DNA of 64,000 nt from Bryobacteraceae bacterium (GTDB taxonomy: Bacteria > Acidobacteriota > Terriglobia > Bryobacterales > Bryobacteraceae), in the NCBI GenBank assembly GCA_023384675.1, contig JAHDVK010000006.1:186001-250000 (forward strand), read 5' to 3'. Made by a program: the position numbers and the translations under genes. Shown piece by piece: positions 16,243-24,593 of the stretch; the stretch's first letter is position 1; the number at the start of each line of letters is the position of its first letter. Below the pieces are notes generated by a model. It ran no database searches, was not told the DNA's origin, and was given only the letters and a program-made list of their open reading frames with translations.

Positions 16243-17736
16243 TCAGGCGACAGCGCAAGGGGGGGTGGTGAGCACGCGTGCCAGGGTGGCCGCCAGTTCC
16301 CTCAAGTGGCAGGGCTTGCGCAGAGTGGCGGCGATCGGGTGGCCTACGGTGAGGGCGTGAATCGATTCCTCATCGTAGCCGCTCCACACGATGACCTGGA
16401 GGTCTGGCCGCTTGGAGCGGATCAGCTCGAGCAGGCCCTCGCCGCTAGCCCCCGGCAGCGCCAGATCGAGGATGACGGCGTCAAACTCCGCGGCGCGGCG
16501 GCGGAAGATCCGCTCGGCCTCGTCGCCGCTGCCTGCGGAGACCAATTGAAACCCGCTCTTTGCCAGCAGGTGCGCCGCCGCCTCGCGCAGCGCCGGCTCA
16601 TCCTCCACCAGTAGCACCGCGCCGCAAACGCCTGTGGGAGGCATCGGCAGCACAGCCACCGGCTGTGGGACGGGCGTGTCCTGCGCCGGAAAGTCGAGCC
16701 GGAACGTGGCGCCGCTGCCCGGCTGGCTGCTGACGGACACCTCGCCGCCGTGCGCTTCGACAATCGCACGAACGGCGGCCAGGCCCAACCCCCTTCCCGT
16801 CCGCTTAGTCGAGTAGAACGGCTCGAAGATCCGGCCTTGGATCTCCGGGGGGATGCCCGGCCCGGAGTCCGCAATTTCCAGCACGACTCTGGGCTCGCTG
16901 CGCTGCCGCGTCTGGCGGAGGCTGACTCGAATCACCCCTCCGCCCGGCGCCATTGCTTCGGAGGCGTTCAGCAGCAGGTTCAGCACCACCTGCCGCAACT
17001 GGCTCGCCGCGCCCGTCACAGGCGGAAGATCAGCCTCGATATGGTACTCCACACGGCAGAGCCTGGAGATTGACGCGCGCAGAATGTCTGCCATCTCCTC
17101 CACCAACTCGTCCAGGTGGACCGGCTCGAATCCGGGCGAGGGCCTTCCCGCAAGCGCCAGCATCTGCCGCGTCAGTTCGGCGGCGTGGCGCGAGGCGCGG
17201 TCGATCTGAGTCAGGCTGTATCTGGCAGAGTCGCCGAGATGCGGATCGAGCAACGCCACCTCCGCGTTGCCAAGAATCGCGGCGAGTACATTGTTGAAAT
17301 CGTGGGCGAGGCTTCCGGCCAGCGCGGAGATCGTCTCCACTCTCTGCGTGTCGGCTATCCTGAGCCTGAGTTCGCCGTTCACCCTCAAAGCGGAGTTCCG
17401 CAGAATCAGCAACCGCAGTTCCAATTCCTGCGTCTTGTAAGGGTGCGTCAAGTAATCTGTCGCGCCGGTGTTCAGAATCTCCCGCACCGCATCGCCGCCC
17501 GTCCAGCGGCCAATCGCCAGAACGGGGAGGCTCGGGGGCATGGTCTCCCGCCAGCGCCGCAACTGGGCGAGCGCTTCCGCGTGCCGGGGAGCCAACTGGA
17601 CCACGGCCAACTCCGCGCCTTCGGGCATCATCTCTCCCGGCCCCGCCACCACGTTGACCCGATGCCCAAAGGACTCGATTACGGCGGTCAGATCCGATCG
17701 CCCTCGCCGCCCTTCAGGGAAGAGACAGATAATCAT
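16243..17736 (-). CDS. Hybrid sensor histidine kinase with pseudo-receiver and receiver domains
   Basis: 497 residues. Residues 1 to ~115 have a receiver-like fold, but the phospho-Asp position reads AVVQLAP, so it is probably a pseudo-receiver. A HisKA helix follows with the phospho-accepting His in LAHDFNNVLAAILGNAE, then an HATPase domain with N-box LLNASEAM, G1 DSGPGIP and G2 GRGLGLAAVRAIVEAHGG. The C-terminal receiver (from ~370) keeps Asp in VILDLALPG and Lys in LRKPC. There are no membrane segments, so it is cytoplasmic. It precedes the ECF sigma gene by 68 bases on the same strand and shares a 74-base divergent promoter region with the gene at 17811. Confidence 0.9.
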   Translation of the reverse strand: MIICLFPEGRRGRSDLTAVIESFGHRVNVVAGPGEMMPEGAELAVVQLAPRHAEALAQLRRWRETMPPSLPVLAIGRWTGGDAVREILNTGATDYLTHPYKTQELELRLLILRNSALRVNGELRLRIADTQRVETISALAGSLAHDFNNVLAAILGNAEVALLDPHLGDSARYSLTQIDRASRHAAELTRQMLALAGRPSPGFEPVHLDELVEEMADILRASISRLCRVEYHIEADLPPVTGAASQLRQVVLNLLLNASEAMAPGGGVIRVSLRQTRQRSEPRVVLEIADSGPGIPPEIQGRIFEPFYSTKRTGRGLGLAAVRAIVEAHGGEVSVSSQPGSGATFRLDFPAQDTPVPQPVAVLPMPPTGVCGAVLLVEDEPALREAAAHLLAKSGFQLVSAGSGDEAERIFRRRAAEFDAVILDLALPGASGEGLLELIRSKRPDLQVIVWSGYDEESIHALTVGHPIAATLRKPCHLRELAATLARVLTTPPCAVA

Positions 17737-17784
17737 TTCGCGCCCGCAAGTCCAATGAAAGCAAAGATCGACCCAAGTCTAAAG

Positions 17785-17803
17785 TTTAGTATAGGATACT
17801 AAA
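17785..17803. promoter_or_regulatory. Palindromic operator candidate in divergent promoter region
   Basis: TTTAGTATAGGATACTAAA is a perfect 8-bp inverted repeat with a 3-base centre. It lies in the middle of the 74-base region between the divergent starts at 17736 and 17811. Its right half contains GATACT and the opposite strand reads TATACT, both -10-like, so a bound repressor would cover both promoters. The TAGTAT/ATACTA half-sites resemble BlaI/CopY-type operators in character; no such repressor gene lies nearby. Confidence 0.5.
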
Positions 17804-17810
17804 GTCTGAA

Positions 17811-18662
17811 ATGCTAATGTTTTTATCGCTCTTCCTGGCGCCGGTTTTGCTGACGGCCCAATTCACTCCCCCTGAAGCCAGCGCCGAGGCGATTGTCCGC
17901 CAATCCCTTGAACGCGACCGGATGAATTTCGACCGCGCCCGCGACTACACCTTCATCGAGACCACCGAGACGCGCCGTCTGGACGGCAAAGGCCGCATCA
18001 AGAAGACCGAATCCGAATCATTCGACGTGCTCATCCTCGGCGGCCGCCCCTACAAGAAATTGATCGAGAAGAACGGACGCCCGCTCTCCCCGCAAGAGGC
18101 CGTTAAAGCCGAGGCAGACTTCGAGAAAGAACTGCGCAAACGGCGGGGCGAATCCGAAAAACAGCGCGCCGCGCTCGCGGCGAAACAGGAAAAGGAACGG
18201 CGCGAATCTCGCAAGTTCCTGAATGACATCCCCGAAGCATTCACATTCCAGCTCGCCGGCGTCGAACAGTTCGACGGCCGGCCCGTCTGGGTCATCGACG
18301 CCGAACCGCGCCCGGGGTTCCGGCCCAAGGCCAGGCGCGCGGACCTGCTGAAGAAATTCCGCGGCCGCCTATGGATCGATCAGCAGCAATACCAATGGGT
18401 GCGCGTTGAGATGGAGACCATTGAAACCGTCAGTTTCGGCCTTTTCCTGGCCCGGCTCGGCCCGGGCGCGCGGCTTTCCTTCGAACAGGCGCGGGTGAAT
18501 GAGGAGGTCTGGCTGCCCCGCCGGGCCTCCACTCGGCTCACCGCCCGCCTGGGCCTCGTCGCCCGGCTCAACGCCGAAACTGACGTGGAGTGGAAGCAAT
18601 ACCGGAAGTTTCAGACCGACTCGCGCGTGACGGACGTGGGGGAGTTGACGCCGCTGCCCTAG
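17811..18662 (+). CDS. Secreted protein of unknown function, outer-membrane-lipoprotein-like fold
   Basis: 283 residues with a signal peptide (MLMFLSLFLAPVLLTAQ). ATG 17811 is used; ATG 17817 is an in-frame alternative, and no Shine-Dalgarno is visible. The mature part has a charged, Lys/Glu-rich helix (~90-140) and then strands such as WVIDAEPRPGF, GRLWIDQQQYQWVRVEMET and NAETDVEWKQYRKFQTDS. These look like the half-barrel of LolA/LolB-type periplasmic proteins. The substrate is unknown. Transcription probably starts at the palindromic region just upstream. Confidence 0.75.
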   Translation: MLMFLSLFLAPVLLTAQFTPPEASAEAIVRQSLERDRMNFDRARDYTFIETTETRRLDGKGRIKKTESESFDVLILGGRPYKKLIEKNGRPLSPQEAVKAEADFEKELRKRRGESEKQRAALAAKQEKERRESRKFLNDIPEAFTFQLAGVEQFDGRPVWVIDAEPRPGFRPKARRADLLKKFRGRLWIDQQQYQWVRVEMETIETVSFGLFLARLGPGARLSFEQARVNEEVWLPRRASTRLTARLGLVARLNAETDVEWKQYRKFQTDSRVTDVGELTPLP

Positions 18663-18782
18663 TTCCTCTTAGATAGTCTTCGGAGCCTGTCCGCGCGGGC
18701 TAATGGACGCGCCGGCGGCGGCCGATGTTTATCCAGGAGTTTTGCGTCCTCGGGCGGGCACGAATCCGAAGACCAACCCGAC

Positions 18783-19976
18783 ATGAGCCAGGGTCTAAAA
18801 GTCGATCGCGTCGCCAGCACTGTCATTAGCTGGCGCGCCCGCCGCATTGAGGACCCGGTCGCCCGCCTCCGCTTCCTGCGACGCACCATGGGCGACCGCT
18901 CCTGGCTCACCCTGCAGGCGCACGGCCAAACCCGCCGCTGGATTCGCCTCCGCCGGGGAGCGGTCCTGTGGAGCGTCGCGGCTCTCCTGCTCCTGCCCGC
19001 CGGGCACTTCGGCATCCGCCTTTCCCGCCTGTCCGAGCGGCCTCCCGTCCTCGTCGCAGCGAGTACGCCGCCCGCCGAACAGCCCCTCCCGCCCGTCTGG
19101 CTGGCCGAAAACCAGCCCGGCTTCGAGGTGTGGTCCAACGGGCTCCGGATCGAAAGGAAGTTCGAAACCCCGAACGAGCCCCGCCAGTACCACGCTTTCC
19201 CCCTCGGCCGGGAGGCGCCGGGCGCGGGTATCCCTTCCACCCGGCCCGCCGGCATCGTCTTCCATACCACCGAAAGCCATCAGGCCGATTTCGATGAGGA
19301 AAACACGCGGCGGCTCAAGTTCCTCGGCGAAGCCCTCCTGCGTTATGTCAAGGACAACCGCAGCTACCATTACGTGGTGGACCGCTTCGGGCGCGTCTGG
19401 CGCGTGGTGCGTGAAAGCGACTCGGCCAATCACGCCGGCTATTCCGTGTGGGCCGACGACCGGCATACCTACGTCAATCTGAATCGCTCTTTCCTCGGCG
19501 TCTCCGTGGAAGCCCAGTCCCGGCCCGGCGAGGACCGCAGGGTCGCCACCCCCGCCCAAGTCAACGCGCTCCGTCTGGTGACCGAGATGCTGCGCTCGAA
19601 ACACGCAATCCCCGCCATCAACTGCGTCACGCACGCCCAGGTCTCGGTGAACCCCTCCAACCGGCGCATCGGCTACCACACCGACTGGGCGGCAGGTTTC
19701 CCCTACGGCGGCCTCGGCCTGCCGGATAACTACGCCCGGCCGGTGGCCGCGCTCTGGGTGTTCGGATTCACCTACGACGCCCAACTCGCCGAAACCGCCG
19801 GAAACGGCTACCGCCAGGGTCTTCTGCTGGCCGAGGAGCAGTTGCGCCAGAACGCCACCGCCCACGGCCTCACCCCGGCTCAATGGCGCGCGCGGCTGCA
19901 GAACCGCTACCGCGGCATCCTCAAGGAACTGCAACAACAAAACGGCCCCGCCGGCCCGCTCACGGCGGGCGAATAA
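18783..19976 (+). CDS. Membrane-anchored N-acetylmuramoyl-L-alanine amidase (Amidase_2 type)
   Basis: 397 residues. A basic cytoplasmic N-terminus of ~58 residues and one transmembrane helix (~60-78) precede a periplasmic domain. The zinc-amidase fold is marked by GIVFHTTES (first His ligand), YHYVVDRFGRVWRV, NHAGYSVW, CVTHAQVSVNP (second His) and YHTDWAAGFPYGG. It should cleave the amide bond between MurNAc and the stem peptide, anchored at the inner membrane. It lies 27 bases before an actin-like ATPase on the same strand, which may mean a shared role in wall remodelling. Confidence 0.85.
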   Translation: MSQGLKVDRVASTVISWRARRIEDPVARLRFLRRTMGDRSWLTLQAHGQTRRWIRLRRGAVLWSVAALLLLPAGHFGIRLSRLSERPPVLVAASTPPAEQPLPPVWLAENQPGFEVWSNGLRIERKFETPNEPRQYHAFPLGREAPGAGIPSTRPAGIVFHTTESHQADFDEENTRRLKFLGEALLRYVKDNRSYHYVVDRFGRVWRVVRESDSANHAGYSVWADDRHTYVNLNRSFLGVSVEAQSRPGEDRRVATPAQVNALRLVTEMLRSKHAIPAINCVTHAQVSVNPSNRRIGYHTDWAAGFPYGGLGLPDNYARPVAALWVFGFTYDAQLAETAGNGYRQGLLLAEEQLRQNATAHGLTPAQWRARLQNRYRGILKELQQQNGPAGPLTAGE

Positions 19977-20003
19977 ACGGATTTTTATGCAAGGAGACGG
20001 AGA

Positions 20004-20999
20004 ATGAGCAAGAACCAGAACAACGTGATCGGCCTTGACATCGGCACCAGCCGCGTCGTGGCCGCCCAGCGCGCCGACGAAGGTGACCGGTTCGTCGCCC
20101 AGTTGAACGCCTTTGTCACTATCCCGCACACCAAACTCACCGAAAACAGCCTCAAGCGGGAGAACGTGCCCCACAGTGTCGCCGAGGGACAGATCTTGAT
20201 TTACGGCAACGAATCGGCGCGCATGGCCGACCTGCTGGGCAGGGAGGTCCGCCGGCCCATGACCCGCGGCGTCCTGAACGCCGACGAGCAGCAGAGCCTC
20301 GCCCAGATCGCCGAAATCGTGAAGACCACCCTCCCGGACAACCCCAAGGGCGCCAAGGTCTGCTTTAGCGTGCCCGCACCACCCCTCGGCCAGGAAGTGA
20401 ACCTCACGTACCACGAGGCCACCCTGCGCCAGATCATCGAACAACTCGGATATTCCGACGTCCGCAGTGTGAACGAGGGCGTCGCGGTCGTCTACAGCGA
20501 ACTCGAAGATACGAATTTTACGGGCATCGGCGTCAGTTGCGGCGGCGGGCTCTGCAATGTGGCGCTGGCCTACATGTCCGTACCCGTGCTCAGCTTCAGC
20601 ATCGCCAAGGGCGGCGATTTTATTGACTCAAGCGCCGCCTCGGTGACCGGAGAAATGGTCAACCGCATCCGCCTCATCAAGGAGGAGAGCTTCCACTTCA
20701 ATGGCCAGCCCAGCGACAAAGTAATGCAGGCGATCTCGGTCTATTACGACGACATGATCCACGCCCTGGTCCAGGGCCTGCGTTCCGCCCTGAGCGGCTC
20801 CCGCAATGTACCCCGGTTCGGACGGCCCGTGCCGCTGGTGCTCAGTGGCGGCGGCGTGCTGCCGCGCGGCTTCCGCGAACGCTTCGAGAAAGCCTTGCAG
20901 GCCACTCCGCTTTCGGTGCCGGTCTCCGAGATCCGCCTGGCGAACGATCCGCTCAACACCACCGCCCGGGGCGCGCTCGTGGCCGGGCTTAGCGAGTAG
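20004..20999 (+). CDS. Actin/Hsp70-fold ATPase, orphan
   Basis: 331 residues. ATG 20004 follows a clear AAGGAGACGGAG ribosome site. Phosphate-1 motif VIGLDIGTSRVVAA lies at the N-terminus, phosphate-2 GIGVSCGGGLCNVALA in the middle, and the adenosine motif LVLSGGGVLPRGF near the C-terminus: the three signatures of the actin superfamily. It is shorter than FtsA (~420) and lacks obvious MreB or FtsA subdomain markers and any C-terminal amphipathic helix. It could be a filament-forming or EutJ/PilM-like ATPase. The amidase gene directly upstream suggests an envelope role. It overlaps the convergent deacetylase gene by 11 bases. Confidence 0.8.
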   Translation: MSKNQNNVIGLDIGTSRVVAAQRADEGDRFVAQLNAFVTIPHTKLTENSLKRENVPHSVAEGQILIYGNESARMADLLGREVRRPMTRGVLNADEQQSLAQIAEIVKTTLPDNPKGAKVCFSVPAPPLGQEVNLTYHEATLRQIIEQLGYSDVRSVNEGVAVVYSELEDTNFTGIGVSCGGGLCNVALAYMSVPVLSFSIAKGGDFIDSSAASVTGEMVNRIRLIKEESFHFNGQPSDKVMQAISVYYDDMIHALVQGLRSALSGSRNVPRFGRPVPLVLSGGGVLPRGFRERFEKALQATPLSVPVSEIRLANDPLNTTARGALVAGLSE

Positions 21000-21822
21000 C
21001 CGGGCGCGGATAGCGCCATAGCTCGATCCCCCGCCGGGCCAGCGTCTCCCGCACGCGCGGATCGGTCAGCGCCCTCAATTCGCGTTCGCGGCTCTCCTTG
21101 AGCCGCGTCCGCGACGCCCGTAGTTCCTCCGTGCAGTACCCCGGATGCGCCATGAACTCCGTCCAGCCTTCCGGCAACTGTTCCAGCAGTTCAATCAGTT
21201 CCTCCGCTCCATAGCGCCCGGTCATGCGGAACCCGGCAAACCAGTCCGTCGTGCCGCAACCATGACGCGCGAGCGTTTTGTGAAACCGGCTCCGCACCCC
21301 CGTCATGGCTCTGCTGGCGGCCCTTACCGCCAGTGGCGCATGCGCGGGCGCGCCGTGCAACGGCAGGTCGAACGGCCGCCGGACCCACTGCACGCCGTAC
21401 TCTTTCGCCAGCCGCGCCACCGCGCTGAGCACCGGCGGCAGCAGATGCGTGTGCTTGTGCGTGTCGAAATGCGAGGGTCGAATGCCCGCGGCCACCACTT
21501 TCTCCGCCTGAGCGCGCAACTCCGCCTCCACGTCGAACCCGCCGCGCAGCATCACGCCGATCAACTCCGCCACCGTGCCCGGCAGCGGGCGTTCCGGCGC
21601 CCGTACGCTCCGGCCACCCACCAGTACGAAATGCACGCCCACATCCAGCGAGGGATGGGCCGCGGCCAGCGCCGCCGCGCCGTCGAACGCCTCCCCGTTG
21701 GCCATCAGCGTCGTGGCGGTGAGAATCCCATGAACGTGCGCCTCCACGATGCCCCGGTTCACGTCGTGCGTGTAGCCGAAATCGTCGGCGTTGACCGAAA
21801 GCCTGCGGACCGCGGCGCTCAT
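20989..21822 (-). CDS. ChbG/HpnK (YdjC) family carbohydrate deacetylase
   Basis: 277 residues. Metal-binding motifs of the family are present: NADDFGYTHDVNRGI at the N-terminus, VGVHFVLVGG, HFDTHKHTHLLP around 118-129 and MAHPGYCTEE near the end. Family members remove N-acetyl groups from chito-oligosaccharides or from hopanoid N-acetylglucosamine (HpnK). ATG 21822 shares its last base with the mlaD stop (TGATG), so it is translated with the lipid transport operon. A hopanoid or other glycolipid substrate is therefore a reasonable inference. Confidence 0.82.
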   Translation of the reverse strand: MSAAVRRLSVNADDFGYTHDVNRGIVEAHVHGILTATTLMANGEAFDGAAALAAAHPSLDVGVHFVLVGGRSVRAPERPLPGTVAELIGVMLRGGFDVEAELRAQAEKVVAAGIRPSHFDTHKHTHLLPPVLSAVARLAKEYGVQWVRRPFDLPLHGAPAHAPLAVRAASRAMTGVRSRFHKTLARHGCGTTDWFAGFRMTGRYGAEELIELLEQLPEGWTEFMAHPGYCTEELRASRTRLKESRERELRALTDPRVRETLARRGIELWRYPRPATR

Positions 21823-22895
21823 CAGAACAATTTCAATTGAATCGTCAGGAACTTCTTCGGATTCGCCCGGAAATCCTTCATCAACTGCTGCATTTCCGCG
21901 GTGGTGCCGGCGAGGTTCTCATACAGGGCCGGATTCACCATCAACTGGCCCAGCGTTCCCTTCCCGGAATTGACCTGGTCCATGGTCAGGTTCAGCCGGT
22001 CCAGCGTGCCCACCAGGCGGTCGTGCATCTCGGGGTCCTTCAGCAGCTTGCCGGCCGTGCCTTTGCCGGCATTGAGGTCCGCCATCAGAGTCCGGATCTC
22101 GGCTGAGGCCTGGCGCAATTCATCGTAAAGAGCCGGGTCCTTCAACAGCTTGCCCGCCGTGCCCTCGCCCCTTTGCAGTCCGGCCGCCACCGCATCCAGC
22201 CGCGCCAGCGTCTGGCGGATGTCGTCATAGAGCGCGTCGTCATACAAAAGTTGCCCGATGGTGCCTTCGCGGGTCGTCAGCGAGTGCGTCACCCTCTGCA
22301 TATCCGCGAGCACAGCGTTCACCCGGCGGTACAGCTCCTCGCTCACGACCAACTTGCCGATCGACCCCTCGCCACGCTCCACGATGGCCACGATCTTGTC
22401 GAGCCGGTTCAGAATCGTCTGCACCGACTCCAGCAGCGGCATCGCACTCTGGACGATTTCGAGAAAATCGCGGTCGTCCCTCGCGCGGATCTCTCCGCCA
22501 TCCTTTAACGTTTCGCCGGATTCGCCGCGACGGATATTCAGGAACTTCGCGCCCAGCACGCTCTCGGCGCTGAAGCCCAACTCCGAATCCGCCGGAATGC
22601 TGGCCAGGTATTCGCGCTCCACCTGCAGCTTCATACGGATGCTGCGGTCCAGGTCGGGATCGTTGGTCAGCCGGATCTCGCTCACCTTGCCGATCAAAAT
22701 GCCGTTCAAGCGTACGCCCGAGCCTTCGGTCATCGCCGCCGAATCCCGCAGGTAGGTATAGAGCGTCGCTTTGTCGGAGAAAGGATTGTCCGCCCCCGTC
22801 AGCAGGAACACAAGTGCGAACAGAATCACGAGCGCGAGCAAGGCCATCACGCCGACCTTCAGCTGGCTCCATGCGACTTTAGCGGTGCGGGGCAT
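21822..22895 (-). CDS. mlaD: MlaD/MCE-domain lipid transport protein with C-terminal repeats
   Basis: 357 residues. One N-terminal transmembrane helix (~13-33) precedes an MCE domain (GSGVRLNGILIGKVSEIRL, LGAKFLNIRRG). From ~165 to 340 the protein is helical and carries five copies of a ~20-residue unit of the form GxGTxGKLLxDPxLYDxL (for example EGTAGKLLKDPALYDEL, KGTAGKLLKDPEMHDRL). Typical MlaD is ~180 residues, so this belongs to the long-tailed form that may span the periplasm. It is the periplasmic substrate-binding subunit of the Mla-type ABC system, 27 bases after mlaF. Confidence 0.88.
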   Translation of the reverse strand: MPRTAKVAWSQLKVGVMALLALVILFALVFLLTGADNPFSDKATLYTYLRDSAAMTEGSGVRLNGILIGKVSEIRLTNDPDLDRSIRMKLQVEREYLASIPADSELGFSAESVLGAKFLNIRRGESGETLKDGGEIRARDDRDFLEIVQSAMPLLESVQTILNRLDKIVAIVERGEGSIGKLVVSEELYRRVNAVLADMQRVTHSLTTREGTIGQLLYDDALYDDIRQTLARLDAVAAGLQRGEGTAGKLLKDPALYDELRQASAEIRTLMADLNAGKGTAGKLLKDPEMHDRLVGTLDRLNLTMDQVNSGKGTLGQLMVNPALYENLAGTTAEMQQLMKDFRANPKKFLTIQLKLF

Positions 22896-22922
22896 GCGTG
22901 TCCTCTTAGATTGCCATATTCA

Positions 22923-23750
22923 TCAGGCGCCTTCCTCGCGCCTTACGAAGCGGCGGACATAGGGGTCGCGGGACGCCTCCAATTCCGTCGCCGATCCGTC
23001 GAACACCACCGCTCCTTCACGCAGCACCAGATAGTGGGTGCGGCCGGTCTCCCGCTGGCCGTTCACCGGCAGCAACTGTCCCGTGGCCTCGTCGTGATGA
23101 AAGCCCGCCAGAAGCTGCCCATCCTGGTACCGGTGGGTCACCATGAAGGTCGTGGCATGGCGCATGTCCCGGCCTTTGATGATCAGGGCGATGATCGTAT
23201 TCGCCGTGATGGGGTCCAGCCCCGCGGTGGGCGAATCGTAAAGCAATAGGTCCGGCTGCGTCACGATGGCCCGTGCAATCCCCACGCGCCGCCGCATGCC
23301 GCCCGACAATTCGCTCGGAAATTTCTCGAGCGTGTGTCCCAATTCCACAAAGTTCAGCGACTCCTGCACCCGCCGGATCACTTCCTCCTCCGGACAGGCC
23401 AGCCTCGGCTGATTCAACATCGGATAGGCGACATTCTCCTCGATCGTCAGCGAGTCGAACAGCCCGCCCTCCTGAAACAAAACGCCCACATGGCTGCGAC
23501 GCTCGTACCACGCCTGCTCATCCAGGCCCGTGACGTCCTCTCCGAACAATTCAATGCGCCCGCTCGTGGCCGTCAGCAGCCCCAGCGCCGTTTTCAGCAG
23601 CACGGTCTTGCCGCTGCCCGCCGCGCCCAGTACGATCATCGATTCGCCGCGCCGCATCGCGAACGACACTTCGCGCAACACGGTCTCCCCGCCGAAACTC
23701 AACGAAACCCGGTCAAACGCCAGCACCACTGGGGAGGAGGAATCCGGCAT
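22923..23750 (-). CDS. mlaF: MlaF-type ABC transporter ATP-binding protein
   Basis: 275 residues. Walker A is GAAGSGKTVLL, the signature is LSGGMRRRVGIARAI and the switch His is in VTHRYQDG. Walker B reads LLLYDSPTAGLDP: the residue after Asp, normally the catalytic Glu, is Ser. It would power phospholipid transfer through MlaE, with MlaD as substrate-binding subunit. It lies 7 bases after mlaE. The Ser may reflect a subfamily in which ATP hydrolysis is slow or another base is used. Confidence 0.9.
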   Translation of the reverse strand: MPDSSSPVVLAFDRVSLSFGGETVLREVSFAMRRGESMIVLGAAGSGKTVLLKTALGLLTATSGRIELFGEDVTGLDEQAWYERRSHVGVLFQEGGLFDSLTIEENVAYPMLNQPRLACPEEEVIRRVQESLNFVELGHTLEKFPSELSGGMRRRVGIARAIVTQPDLLLYDSPTAGLDPITANTIIALIIKGRDMRHATTFMVTHRYQDGQLLAGFHHDEATGQLLPVNGQRETGRTHYLVLREGAVVFDGSATELEASRDPYVRRFVRREEGA

Positions 23751-23757
23751 ACGCGCG

Positions 23758-24549
23758 TCACATCGATACGAAAATCCGGCCGATGATGAAAGTCAACACC
23801 ACCACCCACACCGAGGCCACCACCACGGCCTGGGTCGTCGAACGGCCCACGCCCTGCGTGCCGCCCGTCGTCCTCATGCCGTAATAGCAGCCCACTAAAC
23901 TGAGAACGATCGCGAAAACAAAAGGTTTCAACAATCCCTGGGTGATGTCGTTGTATTCCAGCGCCCGCCACGAGTTGCTCCAGTACTGCGCGCTCGTGGT
24001 GAGGCTGAGCAGCACGCACGCCACCAGCCATCCGCCCACGATGCCCACGAAATCGGCCAGGACCGTCAGCAGCGGCAGCACCACGCTCGTCGCCAGCACG
24101 CGCGGCTTCACCAGTTTCATCACCGGATCGGTCCCCAGCGCGCGCATCGCGTCGATCTGCTCGGTCACCTTCATCGAACCGAGTTCCGATGCCATGCCCG
24201 AGGCGTTGCGCCCCGCCACCATCAGCGCCGTCAGCACTGGCCCCATCTCGCGGACGAGTGTGATCGCAACAATCTGCCCCACCTGACTCGACGCGCCGTA
24301 GGTCTGTAGCGCGCGCGACATCTGCAGCGCCATCACCGCGCCGCTGAAAAACCCAGTCAGCAGCACCACCGGCAGGCTGCCGATCCCGATCAGGTCCATC
24401 TGCGTGAACACATCGTCCCAGTAATAGGGCTTGCGGAACACGCCGCGGATCGTCCGCCCGGCGAGGACGATGAACTCCTGGAAGGTGAGAATTGGGTTCT
24501 TTAGGAATTCGAGCAAAGGGCGGGACCCCTCGATCCCCGATGCTATCAT
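23758..24549 (-). CDS. mlaE: MlaE-type ABC transporter permease
   Basis: 263 residues with five or six membrane helices. The MlaE family centre is clear: TGFFSGAVMALQMSRAL, LVREMGPVLTALMVAGR, ASELGSMKVTEQIDAMRALGTDP and KPRVLATSVVLPLLT. It is the inner-membrane permease for lipid movement between the inner and outer membrane. It is the first gene of the mla-deacetylase operon and is divergent from a P1 peptidase with 44 bases between the starts. Confidence 0.93.
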   Translation of the reverse strand: MIASGIEGSRPLLEFLKNPILTFQEFIVLAGRTIRGVFRKPYYWDDVFTQMDLIGIGSLPVVLLTGFFSGAVMALQMSRALQTYGASSQVGQIVAITLVREMGPVLTALMVAGRNASGMASELGSMKVTEQIDAMRALGTDPVMKLVKPRVLATSVVLPLLTVLADFVGIVGGWLVACVLLSLTTSAQYWSNSWRALEYNDITQGLLKPFVFAIVLSLVGCYYGMRTTGGTQGVGRSTTQAVVVASVWVVVLTFIIGRIFVSM

Positions 24550-24593
24550 ACCGGGCCGCGCGCCCTGCCCGTCGCGGATGTCACAATGACCTC

